From: Alphaproteobacteria bacterium
Lineage (GTDB): Bacteria; Pseudomonadota; Alphaproteobacteria; GCA-016699305
Length of the DNA: 64,000 nt
Reading direction: 5' to 3'
Assembly: GCA_016699305.1 (NCBI GenBank)
Contig: CP064970.1
Coordinates: forward strand, 682,001 to 746,000
Shown here: positions 20,454 through 28,814 of the stretch, one piece after another
Position numbering within the stretch: the stretch's first letter is position 1
Layout: each line of letters opens with the position of its first letter
The notes under the pieces: model-generated
Database searches by the model: none
What the model saw: only the letters and a program-made list of their open reading frames with translations
What the model was told of the DNA's origin: nothing
Position numbers and translations under genes: made by a program

Positions 20454-20496
20454 TATCGGCAAAGTGACGCCGATCCCCGGATACGACAAGACCTGA
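20338..20496 (+). pseudogene. Out-of-frame gene-tail remnant overlapping the end of the M16 gene
   Basis: A frame open from 20338 to the TGA at 20494-20496 encodes RHLHLARDLVASDKGAKTSG, LVHHLQSDIGK, then VTPIPGYDKT. The final PGYDKT and the 3' flank match the end of DUF3592 copy 2. No start codon or ribosome binding site precedes it. It looks like the 3' end of a lost or frameshifted gene fused to the M16 sequence. Confidence 0.5.
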
Positions 20497-20521
20497 GTTT
20501 GCTTTTATCCGTGGGCGGTGC
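20476..20521 (+). repeat. 46-bp direct repeat, right copy
   Basis: Matches 18829-18874 at 45 of 46 bases, including the stop codon context and 25 bases of noncoding flank. Sequence similarity decays on both sides. Confidence 0.9.
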
Positions 20522-20642
20522 ATGATGGTTCCGGTTTATTCGGAGGTCCGTTCATGTCCGCGCCTTGATATCGTCTATGTAGGCTCGGATTCGTGCGGAC
20601 CGATCAAGCTATGCTTTCCTACCCACCGCCCAATGCGCCCAG

Positions 20643-20765
20643 ATGGATGATGTGATGGCCCTATATCGGTGCTGTGCCATTATGAACTGCACTGGCACTT
20701 GCCCCAAGAACCTCAACCCCAGCCGTGCCATTTCCGGAATTAAAAAGCGTTTGGCGGCGGAGTAA
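20643..20765 (+). pseudogene. sdhB: 3' fragment of succinate dehydrogenase iron-sulfur subunit gene
   Basis: One frame ending in TAA (20763-20765) encodes [20 protein letters not shown] then [16 protein letters not shown], which matches the C-terminal cluster-binding end of SdhB (family pattern RCHxIMNCxxxCPKGLNP). All three cysteines of that pattern remain, and the His after the first is Cys. The upstream codons do not resemble SdhB and no other part of the gene is present, so this is a relic, not a working gene. Confidence 0.75.
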
Positions 20766-20821
20766 CCCGCGCCTAGGATGTTGCCACCTGTTCCTTCACG
20801 CAGCTTCTAGGAGAACGTGCG

Positions 20822-21247
20822 ATGGTCAATACCTTCAAGAGCAAGGCCTTTGTCCTGTCGGCGCTGAGCGCCTTCGCCATCTGGTCGATCATCGACTTTC
20901 TGGTGCATGGCGTGTTGCTGATGCCCAGCTATCAGGCGACCGCGCATCTATGGCGACCGATGGAGGAGATGAAGCAGGCGATGATGCATCTGTCGGTGCT
21001 GCTGTCGGCCTTGGCCTTTGTCGCGCTTTATGCCGCCGTAGTTTCCAGCAAGACGCTGCGTAGCGGCCTGAATTTTGGCGCGCTCTTTGGTTTGTCCGTG
21101 GGAATCAGCATGGGGCTTGGCACCTATAGCTATATGGACATTCCCTTTCCCATGGCCATGACCTGGATGTGCGCCGAGATCGTGCGCTGCGTATCCGCAG
21201 GTGCGGCTATGGGCCTGATTTATAAGGCCGTAGGTAAAAAAGCCTAA
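20822..21247 (+). CDS. Small polytopic membrane protein of unknown function
   Basis: A 141-residue protein with about four membrane segments: AFVLSALSAFAIWSIIDFLV, LSVLLSALAFVALYAAVV, LNFGALFGLSVGISMGLG and CVSAGAAMGLIYKAV. Charged residues cluster in WRPMEEMKQAM between the first two. The start follows AGGAGAACGTGCG. It precedes the LCAT-like gene by 32 bases and may be co-transcribed. I recognise no named family with certainty. Confidence 0.75.
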   Translation: MVNTFKSKAFVLSALSAFAIWSIIDFLVHGVLLMPSYQATAHLWRPMEEMKQAMMHLSVLLSALAFVALYAAVVSSKTLRSGLNFGALFGLSVGISMGLGTYSYMDIPFPMAMTWMCAEIVRCVSAGAAMGLIYKAVGKKA

Positions 21248-21279
21248 GCTTCACGCCATCATTCTCAAGAGGTGTCTCC

Positions 21280-22593
21280 ATGCCCCTAGCCAATCCTGTC
21301 ATCGTCATTCCCGGCATCACGGCCACCTATCTGCGCGACGAATACACCGTGCCGCCGGAGGTGGTTTGGTCGGTGACGGGCAAGGAGTTCGAGCGTTCGA
21401 CGCTGCACCCCGACGATCGACGCTATGAGGTCAAGGAACCGGCCCGCGTCCGCGCCGATCAAGTATTCGAGGTGGCCTATCGTGAATTGATCGAAGAGCT
21501 GCGGCACAATCTATCGCCCAGTGCCGATAAGCCCGTGCCGGTCTATCCCTTTGGCTATGACTGGCGCAAACCCTTGGCGCAGATCGAGGCCGATCTGGCC
21601 GATTTCGTGGAAGAGGTGATCGCCCGTACCAAGCTGATGCGGCATTACGATCAAGACGGCTATGCCAAAGCGCCCAAGGTCAATCTGGTCGGCCATTCGA
21701 TGGGCGGCTTGATTGTTGCCGGATACATGCAGCGCACGGGCGCGGCGTGCAAAGTAGGTAAAGTGGCCAGCCTGGCCTCGCCCTTGCGCGGCTCGCTGGA
21801 AGCCGTGCTGCGCGTGGCCACCGGCACGGCCAATATGGGCGGGGGCGATGCCTCGTCACGCGAACGCGAAGCGGCGCGTCTGACTCCGGCTCTATATCAC
21901 CTGTTGCCCAGTTTCCCCGGCGCGTTCGACTTTGCCCCCGGTCTGCCGTCTTCGATCTATGACCGCAGGGCTTGGCAGCCGGGCATCGTCTCTACTTTGA
22001 CCGAGTTCGTGCGTCTGCATGGCCTAAGGCCCGCGCAGGCGGATGTTCAAGCGACCCAATTGCTGGATTCCATGCTCGACGAAGCGCGGCGTCACCGCGA
22101 AAGGTTAGAATCCTTCACGTTGCCCTCGGCGGGGCTGAGTGTGGACGACTGGCTATGCGTGGTCGGCGCGAACAGCACGACGCGCGTTCACCTGACCATC
22201 GGCGTCAACGGCCAGGGCCAGCCCGAATTTAACTTGAAGAACAACGACCGCCGCAACAATTGGGACAACGCCGATCCCGCTCGACGCGTCGAGACCGGCG
22301 ATGGCACGGTGCCGTATATGGGGGCTTTGTCCTCGTTCATTCCCCTGGACAAGATCGTATGCGTCACGCCGGACGATTACGGCTATTGGGAAGTGCAAGA
22401 CCGCTTGCTCTCCGCAGCTTCGGGATTCCACGGAATCTTGCCCAATATGGACATGCTGCACCGCCTGATCGTCTGTCACTTCACCAGCGGCGTGGCCGGG
22501 CCACGCGGTAATATCTGGGGCCGCCGCGCACCCAACCTATCCCCCAGCATCGCCTGGAACCCACCGATAAAGGGACTAAAGGAAGCGAAGTAA
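21280..22593 (+). CDS. Lecithin:cholesterol acyltransferase-like alpha/beta hydrolase
   Basis: A 437-residue predicted lipase or acyltransferase. PVIVIPGITATYL at the N-terminus is the typical LCAT-family first strand. The nucleophile elbow is GHSMGG with Ser140. Likely Asp and His partners lie in ETGDGTVPYMG and near HGILPN, though I cannot fix them from sequence alone. No clear signal peptide, so cytoplasmic action is likely. The start ATG follows AAGAGGTGTCTCC. It converges on mutL, with 11 bases between the stop codons. Confidence 0.78.
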   Translation: MPLANPVIVIPGITATYLRDEYTVPPEVVWSVTGKEFERSTLHPDDRRYEVKEPARVRADQVFEVAYRELIEELRHNLSPSADKPVPVYPFGYDWRKPLAQIEADLADFVEEVIARTKLMRHYDQDGYAKAPKVNLVGHSMGGLIVAGYMQRTGAACKVGKVASLASPLRGSLEAVLRVATGTANMGGGDASSREREAARLTPALYHLLPSFPGAFDFAPGLPSSIYDRRAWQPGIVSTLTEFVRLHGLRPAQADVQATQLLDSMLDEARRHRERLESFTLPSAGLSVDDWLCVVGANSTTRVHLTIGVNGQGQPEFNLKNNDRRNNWDNADPARRVETGDGTVPYMGALSSFIPLDKIVCVTPDDYGYWEVQDRLLSAASGFHGILPNMDMLHRLIVCHFTSGVAGPRGNIWGRRAPNLSPSIAWNPPIKGLKEAK

Positions 22594-22604
22594 AGGACGC
22601 GGTC

Positions 22605-24446
22605 CTATCGCCGCTCGAACAGCTTTTCGATATCCGCCAGGCATAGGGTGATATGCGTGGGGCGGCCATGATTGCATTGGCCACTATGGGGGGTTTGTTC
22701 CATGTCGCGCAGTAAGGCGTCCATTTGTGCCAGGTTCAAACGGGTGCCGGCGCGGATCGCGCCGTGACAGGCGATGGTGGCGCATCGATGCTCGATGCCT
22801 TCGCGCACCGCAAAACCCTCGCCATGCTCCAAGATTTCCTCGGCCAGATCACGCAGCAAAGCGGCTATTTCGATGCGGCCTTGCAGCAAAGCGGGAATGG
22901 CGCGCACCAGCACCGCCGCATCGCCAAAGCGTTCAACCTCAAAGCCCCAAGAGGTCAGCTCGGGCAGATGCGCGCTTAAGGCCTCGGCGGCGCGTATGTC
23001 CAGCTCCACCACTTCGGGAGTCAGCAACCCCTGACTGGCTAAAGCGCCGTTTTGAATGGCGGCCTTCAAGCGTTCGTGCAGCAAGCGTTCATGCGCGGCG
23101 TGTTGATCCACCAGGATCATGCCATCTGGAGTCTCGGCCACGATATAGGCCCGGTGCAACTGGGCGCGGGGAATTCCGAGCGGGCCGGTTTCATCCCAAT
23201 TCTGTGCCTGCTCGACAGGCGCGGGAAAATCGCCGGGCAAGGGTTCCGCCGCCTGCATGGCCAAAGCCAAACTGCCCTGAGCCAGCGCCGCCCCCGGACG
23301 CGCATCGCCCATGCCTGCATATCCACGTCCGGCATAAGAGGAAGCGTATCGCGCACCGCCGCCTATATGGGGCGATGGAGCCTGGAACGAGGGTTGAAAC
23401 GCCGACAAAGCCTCGGTGCTTAAATGCCCGGAAGTGCGATGCGATTCCTGGGCCAGCCGCGCGCGCAATCCCCCCACGATCAACGAACGCACGGCTTCGG
23501 TGTCACGAAAGCGCACCTCGGTCTTGGCGGGATGCACGTTCACATCCACTTCGCGCGGCGGCACATCAAGGAATAAAGCCACCATCGGGAAACGGCCATG
23601 CGGGATCAGATCGCCATATCCCGCCCGCACCGTGCCCAACAGAGAACGGTCGCGCAAAGGCCGCCCATTGACGAACAGATATTGATGCCGCGCCGTCGCT
23701 TGGTTGGCCGTGGGCAAGGAAATCGTGCCTTCAAGACGCAAAGAGCCACGCTCGGCGTTCACGGACAAGGCCGACTCGCCGATGCTTTCGCCCAGCACCG
23801 CGCGCAGACGGGCCAGGCTGCCCGGCGCGGAATCGGAATCCGCGCAAGCCTCGACGCGCCAGGGCCGGCGGCCATCTTCGTTCAATGTGAAGGCGACTTG
23901 CGGCCAGGCCAAAGCCAGACGCTCGACCACTTCCATGATCGCGCCATATTCGGTGCCGTCCGAGCGCAAGAATTTAAGCCGCGCAGGCGTAGCGCAAAAC
24001 AGATCGCGCACCTCGATCCGCGTGCCATGATGCGGCAGGCTGGCAGGCACAGGAACGCCCAGACGGCCACAATCCACCGCCAAGCTCCATGCCTGCGAGG
24101 CCCCGCGCGCCAAGCTTGTGACCACCATGCGACTGACCGAAGCGATGGAGGGCAAAGCCTCGCCGCGAAAGCCGAAACTGTGGATATCGAACAAATCATC
24201 GTCGGGAAGCTTGGATGTCGCGTGACGCTCCAGCGCCAGGGCCAATTCGTCCCGCTCCATGCCGTCGCCGTCATCTTGTATGATGATCAATGCCTTGCCA
24301 GACTGCCGCAAGGTGATCTCGATCCGCCGCGCGCCCGCATCAATCGCGTTCTCCGCCAGCTCCTTGACGACCGAGGCGGGACGTTCGACCACTTCGCCGG
24401 CGGCGATGCGGTTGATCAGATGTTCGGGCAGGCGGCGGATCGTCAT
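22605..24446 (-). CDS. mutL: DNA mismatch repair protein MutL
   Basis: Links MutS mismatch recognition to repair. The 613-residue protein has the GHKL ATPase motifs (VVKELAENAIDAGA, QDDGDGM, FGFRGEALPSIASVS), an Ala/Pro/Gly-rich linker, and a C-terminal endonuclease domain with DQHAAHERLLHE, the DQHA(x)2E(x)4E metal site, plus ACHGAIRAG and CNHGRPT. The nicking motif is expected in bacteria lacking MutH. A tautomerase-like gene lies 12 bases upstream and is probably co-transcribed. Confidence 0.97.
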   Translation of the reverse strand: MTIRRLPEHLINRIAAGEVVERPASVVKELAENAIDAGARRIEITLRQSGKALIIIQDDGDGMERDELALALERHATSKLPDDDLFDIHSFGFRGEALPSIASVSRMVVTSLARGASQAWSLAVDCGRLGVPVPASLPHHGTRIEVRDLFCATPARLKFLRSDGTEYGAIMEVVERLALAWPQVAFTLNEDGRRPWRVEACADSDSAPGSLARLRAVLGESIGESALSVNAERGSLRLEGTISLPTANQATARHQYLFVNGRPLRDRSLLGTVRAGYGDLIPHGRFPMVALFLDVPPREVDVNVHPAKTEVRFRDTEAVRSLIVGGLRARLAQESHRTSGHLSTEALSAFQPSFQAPSPHIGGGARYASSYAGRGYAGMGDARPGAALAQGSLALAMQAAEPLPGDFPAPVEQAQNWDETGPLGIPRAQLHRAYIVAETPDGMILVDQHAAHERLLHERLKAAIQNGALASQGLLTPEVVELDIRAAEALSAHLPELTSWGFEVERFGDAAVLVRAIPALLQGRIEIAALLRDLAEEILEHGEGFAVREGIEHRCATIACHGAIRAGTRLNLAQMDALLRDMEQTPHSGQCNHGRPTHITLCLADIEKLFERR

Positions 24447-24458
24447 GGCGGTGGGTGG

Positions 24459-24806
24459 CTAGCCAAATGTCTTGTTGTTGCATCCCCAATTGGCCCCGGG
24501 GACGTCGGTGATATTCACATAGACGCGCTTGGGATGGATGCCCAAGGCCTCGCCCAATGTCTCACACAGGCCCTTGGTCAGGGCAAGGGCCTGTTCCGTG
24601 CTGGGCTTACCGATCGAGCGCAGATCGACGAAGGCGGTCGGCCCGGCCTCACCCGCCATGGTCATGGTGCCTGATACGAAAGATGTCATCATGACGCCGG
24701 GGGGCTTGCCCAATATCTCAGACACATTCTCTGCAAGCGTCAGTAAAAGCTTTTCCTGGGCCGCGCGCGGGGTTTCGACAGAGGTACACAAGCTCAGATA
24801 AGGCAT
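24459..24806 (-). CDS. MIF/tautomerase-family protein
   Basis: A 115-residue homologue of macrophage migration inhibitory factor. Pro2 (MPYLSLCT), the catalytic base of tautomerases, is present after Met removal. The body matches the family: VSEILGKPPGVMMTSF, AFVDLRSIGKPS, LGEALGIHPKRVYVNITDVPGANWG. The start has a near-perfect Shine-Dalgarno sequence (AAGGAGGTGAATTC). It most likely works as a cytoplasmic phenylpyruvate-type tautomerase. It forms a unit with mutL and sits between thrS and mutL. Confidence 0.9.
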   Translation of the reverse strand: MPYLSLCTSVETPRAAQEKLLLTLAENVSEILGKPPGVMMTSFVSGTMTMAGEAGPTAFVDLRSIGKPSTEQALALTKGLCETLGEALGIHPKRVYVNITDVPGANWGCNNKTFG

Positions 24807-24926
24807 GAATTCACCTCCTTAATGTCGTGGACCGTCCCGCCAGGGTTAATGCCGCAAAGCATCCTGGGGAGGAACGATCTTACACGAAATCGCCCCTAAA
24901 AGAAAGCGCGCACCGGACAGGCGTGG

Positions 24927-26732
24927 TTAACGCCGCGCTGTTGTCTCTTCGATCAAGCGGGTGCGGATGGCATCCAGCGCGGTTGGGCCCATATTTTCGC
25001 CGCTGCGCAGACGCATGGCGGCGGTTTTGTCCGCCGCCTCGCGGTCGCCCACGACCAGGATATAGGGAATCTTTTGCATCTCGGCTTCGCGGATCTTCTT
25101 TTGCATGCGCTCGTTGCTGTCATCCACCGCAACGCGCAGGCCGCCGGTCATCAGTTCCTCTTGCACCTGCCGCGCATAGGGCACATGGCGATCCGCAATC
25201 GGCACCACGACGGCCTGAACAGGTGCCAGCCATAGCGGGAAGGCACCGGCATGATGTTCGATCAGCACGCCTAGGAAGCGTTCGAAAGATCCCAAAATGG
25301 CGCGGTGGATCATCACCGGCACAATCTTATCGCCCGCCTCGTCGATATAGGAGGCTTCCAAACGCTCGGGGATCACGAAATCGAGCTGATAGGTGCCGCA
25401 TTGCCAATCGCGTCCGATGGCATCGCGCAACACGAATTCCAGCTTAGGCCCATAGAACGCCCCTTCGCCCGGATTAAGCGTGTAGGTCAATCCCGCCTCC
25501 TCCACGGCTTCCTTCAACGCCGCCTCGGCCTTGTCCCATACCTCGTCCGAACCGGCGCGCACGGGCGGACGGTCGGAGAATTTCACGCAGAAGTCCTGAT
25601 AGCCAAAAGCCGCATAGACACGGCGCAGCAGATCGCAAAAGGCGATCGTCTCGGCCTTGACCTGGCCGGGCGTACAGAAAATATGCGCGTCGTCTTGCAC
25701 AAAGGCGCGGGTGCGCATGATCCCGTGCAAGCTTCCCGAAGACTCGTTGCGATGGCACGCGCCGAACTCGGCCATGCGAATGGGTAAATCGCGGTAGCTT
25801 TTCAGGCCCTGCTTGAAGATTTGCACATGGCACGGGCAGCTCATGGGCTTAAGAGCCAGAACACGTTCCTCATCGGCCTGGGTGGTGAACATGTTTGCGC
25901 GGAATTTTTCCCAGTGGCCCGATTTCTCCCACAAGACCCGATCCAACAATTGCGGCGTCTTGACCTCGACATATCCTTCCCGCGCGAGTTGCTCGCGGAT
26001 GAATTGCTCGACAATCAACCACAGCGTCCAGCCCTTGGGATGCCAAAACACGCTGCCAACGGCTTCTTCTTGGATATGGAACAGGCCCAATTCGCGTCCC
26101 AGACGGCGATGATCGCGCCTCTCGGCCTCGGCCAGCTGGTGCAGATGGAAATCCAATTCATCTTGCGTTGCGAAACACACGGCATGGATGCGCTGCAATT
26201 GCGGATTCTCGGGCTTGCCGCGCCAATAGGCGCCGGCCAGGGCCATCAGCTTGAAGGCTCCCGTCTTGCCCGAATGGGCCACATGGGGGCCACGGCACAA
26301 ATCGGTGAAGTCGCCCAAGCTGTAAAAGGACACGCTGTCCACCCCGGCCTTTTCGCCGTCATCGGCCACGCCGGCATCGCCGGTTTCCTCGGCCACGGCG
26401 GTGCTGCCGCGCTCACGCAGCAAATTCAGCAATTCCACTTTATAGGGCTGACCAGCCTTATCCATCACCTCGATGGCTTGGGTGATCGGCACCTCTTTGC
26501 GTTCGATCGGCAAGGCCTTACCAGCCAATTGGCGCATCGTCTGTTCGATCTTCTCCAGGTCCTCAAGCTGCAAGGGCTGGGGCAATTCCATATCGTAATA
26601 GAAGCCGCGCTCAGTGGCAGGACCAACGCCAAAGCGGGTGCCGGGCCATAATTTTTGCACGGCAGCGGCCATCAGATGAGCGCAAGAATGGCGCATGGTC
26701 TGCAATTCATCGGCTGAAATCGGCTTGGACAT
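24927..26732 (-). CDS. thrS: Threonine-tRNA ligase lacking the N-terminal TGS domain
   Basis: Charges tRNA-Thr in the cytoplasm. ATG 26732 gives 601 residues beginning MSKPISADELQTMRHSCAHL. The frame runs on upstream to 26795 without family resemblance. The editing domain is present (HSCAH near the N-terminus). The class II catalytic core has motif 2 (RMAEFGACHRNESSGSLHG), motif 3 and the anticodon-binding domain (PVQAVVVPIADRH). The first 60 or so residues of standard ThrS, the TGS domain, are missing. This may be normal for the lineage. It diverges from ccrM. Confidence 0.95.
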   Translation of the reverse strand: MSKPISADELQTMRHSCAHLMAAAVQKLWPGTRFGVGPATERGFYYDMELPQPLQLEDLEKIEQTMRQLAGKALPIERKEVPITQAIEVMDKAGQPYKVELLNLLRERGSTAVAEETGDAGVADDGEKAGVDSVSFYSLGDFTDLCRGPHVAHSGKTGAFKLMALAGAYWRGKPENPQLQRIHAVCFATQDELDFHLHQLAEAERRDHRRLGRELGLFHIQEEAVGSVFWHPKGWTLWLIVEQFIREQLAREGYVEVKTPQLLDRVLWEKSGHWEKFRANMFTTQADEERVLALKPMSCPCHVQIFKQGLKSYRDLPIRMAEFGACHRNESSGSLHGIMRTRAFVQDDAHIFCTPGQVKAETIAFCDLLRRVYAAFGYQDFCVKFSDRPPVRAGSDEVWDKAEAALKEAVEEAGLTYTLNPGEGAFYGPKLEFVLRDAIGRDWQCGTYQLDFVIPERLEASYIDEAGDKIVPVMIHRAILGSFERFLGVLIEHHAGAFPLWLAPVQAVVVPIADRHVPYARQVQEELMTGGLRVAVDDSNERMQKKIREAEMQKIPYILVVGDREAADKTAAMRLRSGENMGPTALDAIRTRLIEETTARR

Positions 26733-26828
26733 TGTGTTCGGTCTCCCGATCGAAAGAGTGGACGAGATGGGCACAACACACCTAATATCCGCCAAGATTG
26801 CTTAAAGGGCCGCGCCGCGTCAACTGTC

Positions 26829-27986
26829 ATGAATCAACCGAAAAGCCCGTCCCTGCCCGGTCTGCCGCTGGATACGATCATCCAGGGCGATTGCCGTGAA
26901 GGGCTGGCATCTCTGCCCGAGGCTTGCCTGGACCTGGTTTTCGCCGATCCGCCCTATAATTTGCAGTTACAAGGCAAATTGCTTCGCCCCAATCAAAGCA
27001 AGGTCGATGGCGTGGATGATGAATGGGACAAATTTGCCTCGTTCAAAGAATACGACGCCTTCACCGAATCATGGCTGACCGGCTGCCGCCGCGCCATGAA
27101 GGACGAGGCCAGCTTGTGGGTCATCGGCAGTTACCACAATATCTTTCGCATCGGCGCGATGCTGATGGATATGGGGTTTTGGATCATCAATGACGTGATC
27201 TGGCACAAGACGAATCCTATGCCCAATTTTCGCGGCACACGGTTTCAAAACGCCACGGAAACCATGATCTGGGCGCAAAAATCGGGCGGAGGGAAAAATC
27301 CCACGTTCAACTATCACGCCATGAAGCGGTTGAACGACGATAAGCAGATGGGCAATGTGTGGAACATCCCGCTATGCACCGGCTCTGAGCGCATAAAAGG
27401 CGTGGACGGCGTCAAGGCGCATGCGACGCAAAAACCTCTGCAATTGCTGTACCGCGTGATTCTGGCCTCCTCCAACCCTGGCGATGTGGTGCTGGACCCG
27501 TTCATGGGTAGCGGCACGACCGCCGCCGCCGCGCGCATCTTGGGACGGCGTTTTATCGGATTCGAGGCGGATCCGGGTTATGTAAGCGTGGCGCGGCAAC
27601 GCCTAGAGGGGCTGGAGGCCGTGGCCGAGCCGGAATTGCTGCTCTCGCCCAGTCGCCGCGACAGGCCCCGCCTGCCCTTTTCGGCCTTGGTGGAGAGCCA
27701 GGCCATTCCGGCCGGTACAAAACTGTATTCCCGCAACCGGCGACATGAAGGCGTGGTGATGGCCGATTCCTCGGTCAAGACCAAGGCCGGCATCGGCTCG
27801 ATCCACAAGTCCGGTGCGCTGGTCCAAGATTTGCCCGCCTGCAACGGATGGGATTTTTGGCACCTTGAAGACGCGCAAGGCGCTTTGCGCCCCTTGGATG
27901 AATGCCGGCAAAAAGCCTTGGAAAACAGCGGAAGTTCTGATACCGATACATCATCAGTCCCAGCAAAAGGCCAAGCGGCGGCCTGA
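26829..27986 (+). CDS. ccrM: Cell-cycle DNA adenine methyltransferase CcrM (GANTC)
   Basis: Methylates adenine in GANTC, setting cell-cycle-dependent methylation states in alphaproteobacteria. The 385-residue protein has the beta-class order: the catalytic DPPYNLQLQGKLLRPNQSKV near residue 37 comes before the SAM-binding LDPFMGSGTTAAAA. CcrM-specific sequence follows DPPY (VDGVDDEWDKF). The C-terminal extension (from about 285) is the RAMA-like domain found in CcrM (GSIHKSGALVQDLPACNGWD). It starts 96 bases from the divergent thrS start. Confidence 0.95.
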   Translation: MNQPKSPSLPGLPLDTIIQGDCREGLASLPEACLDLVFADPPYNLQLQGKLLRPNQSKVDGVDDEWDKFASFKEYDAFTESWLTGCRRAMKDEASLWVIGSYHNIFRIGAMLMDMGFWIINDVIWHKTNPMPNFRGTRFQNATETMIWAQKSGGGKNPTFNYHAMKRLNDDKQMGNVWNIPLCTGSERIKGVDGVKAHATQKPLQLLYRVILASSNPGDVVLDPFMGSGTTAAAARILGRRFIGFEADPGYVSVARQRLEGLEAVAEPELLLSPSRRDRPRLPFSALVESQAIPAGTKLYSRNRRHEGVVMADSSVKTKAGIGSIHKSGALVQDLPACNGWDFWHLEDAQGALRPLDECRQKALENSGSSDTDTSSVPAKGQAAA

Positions 27987-28079
27987 ACGGCGCGATGATC
28001 CTTCCGTCCGGCTCCATACGGGGCTAGACTGCCGCCATCCTCACTTCCCGCTTCCAGAAACGGACACAGAGCAAAGATC

Positions 28080-28814
28080 ATGGCCGAAGATATTTTTGCC
28101 GAAGTCGATGAAGCCCTACAGCGCGAAAAGGTGCTGACGTTCTTCAAGCGCAACCGCATCCTGATCGCCATAACGGTCGTGGGATCGATTCTGGTGGCCG
28201 CATCCATAGAGGGCGGCAGTACCCTGCTGCGCCATCAGCGCGAGACCGAGACCGGTTTGCTGCTGCGAGCGATGGAGGAGACCCAGGGCCAGCCTCCCGC
28301 CCAGGCCGCCGCGCGCTGGGACGACGTGGTGCGACAACTGAGCATGAGTGGATTCTTGACCGTTATTTCTGGCTCGCAAGCTCTACAAATGGCCCGCATG
28401 CAATCGGCGACGGCGCATCTGAAGGCGGGAGACGTCGAACAAGGCGTCACCGCTTTCTCGAACATCGCCAATGACGAGGCCGTGGATCCTTTGTGGCGTT
28501 CAACCGCGCGGCTGCTGGCCTCTGTTGCGGTACTGGACACCGCCGATCCCCAGGACCTGCGCCAACGCCTGGAACCCTTGGCGGCCCAGGACGCTCCCTT
28601 GCGTCACACCGCCCGATTGATGTTGGCTTTGCTTGATATCCAACAAGGCAAGCATGATGCCGCTGCCGAGCAATTACGCAAGATCGACGAAGACTCGAAA
28701 ACGCCCGGCCATACCCGACAGCAGGCCAAGTCCATCTTGCGCGTGTTGACTTCGGCGCATCCGGGAATCGCCGCCACGCCCGTTGCGCCGGCGGCTGCAT
28801 CGGCCCAGCCATGA
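28080..28814 (+). CDS. YfgM-like TPR membrane protein
   Basis: A 244-residue inner-membrane protein with a short cytoplasmic start (MAEDIFAEVDEALQREK), one membrane segment (about 27-45, ILIAITVVGSILVAASI) and a periplasmic helical-repeat region (ALQMARMQSATAHLKAGDVE, LMLALLDIQQGKHDAAAEQL). It lies directly before bamB and der, as yfgM does in E. coli. There YfgM is an ancillary SecYEG/chaperone-associated protein. The last four bases overlap the bamB start. Confidence 0.85.
   Translation: MAEDIFAEVDEALQREKVLTFFKRNRILIAITVVGSILVAASIEGGSTLLRHQRETETGLLLRAMEETQGQPPAQAAARWDDVVRQLSMSGFLTVISGSQALQMARMQSATAHLKAGDVEQGVTAFSNIANDEAVDPLWRSTARLLASVAVLDTADPQDLRQRLEPLAAQDAPLRHTARLMLALLDIQQGKHDAAAEQLRKIDEDSKTPGHTRQQAKSILRVLTSAHPGIAATPVAPAAASAQP

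Noticed and set aside
20690..20706. TGGCACTTGC resembling a sigma-54 promoter
   Set aside because: The spacing is wrong (no 5-base gap to TTGC) and it lies inside the sdhB remnant, whose coding sequence explains it.
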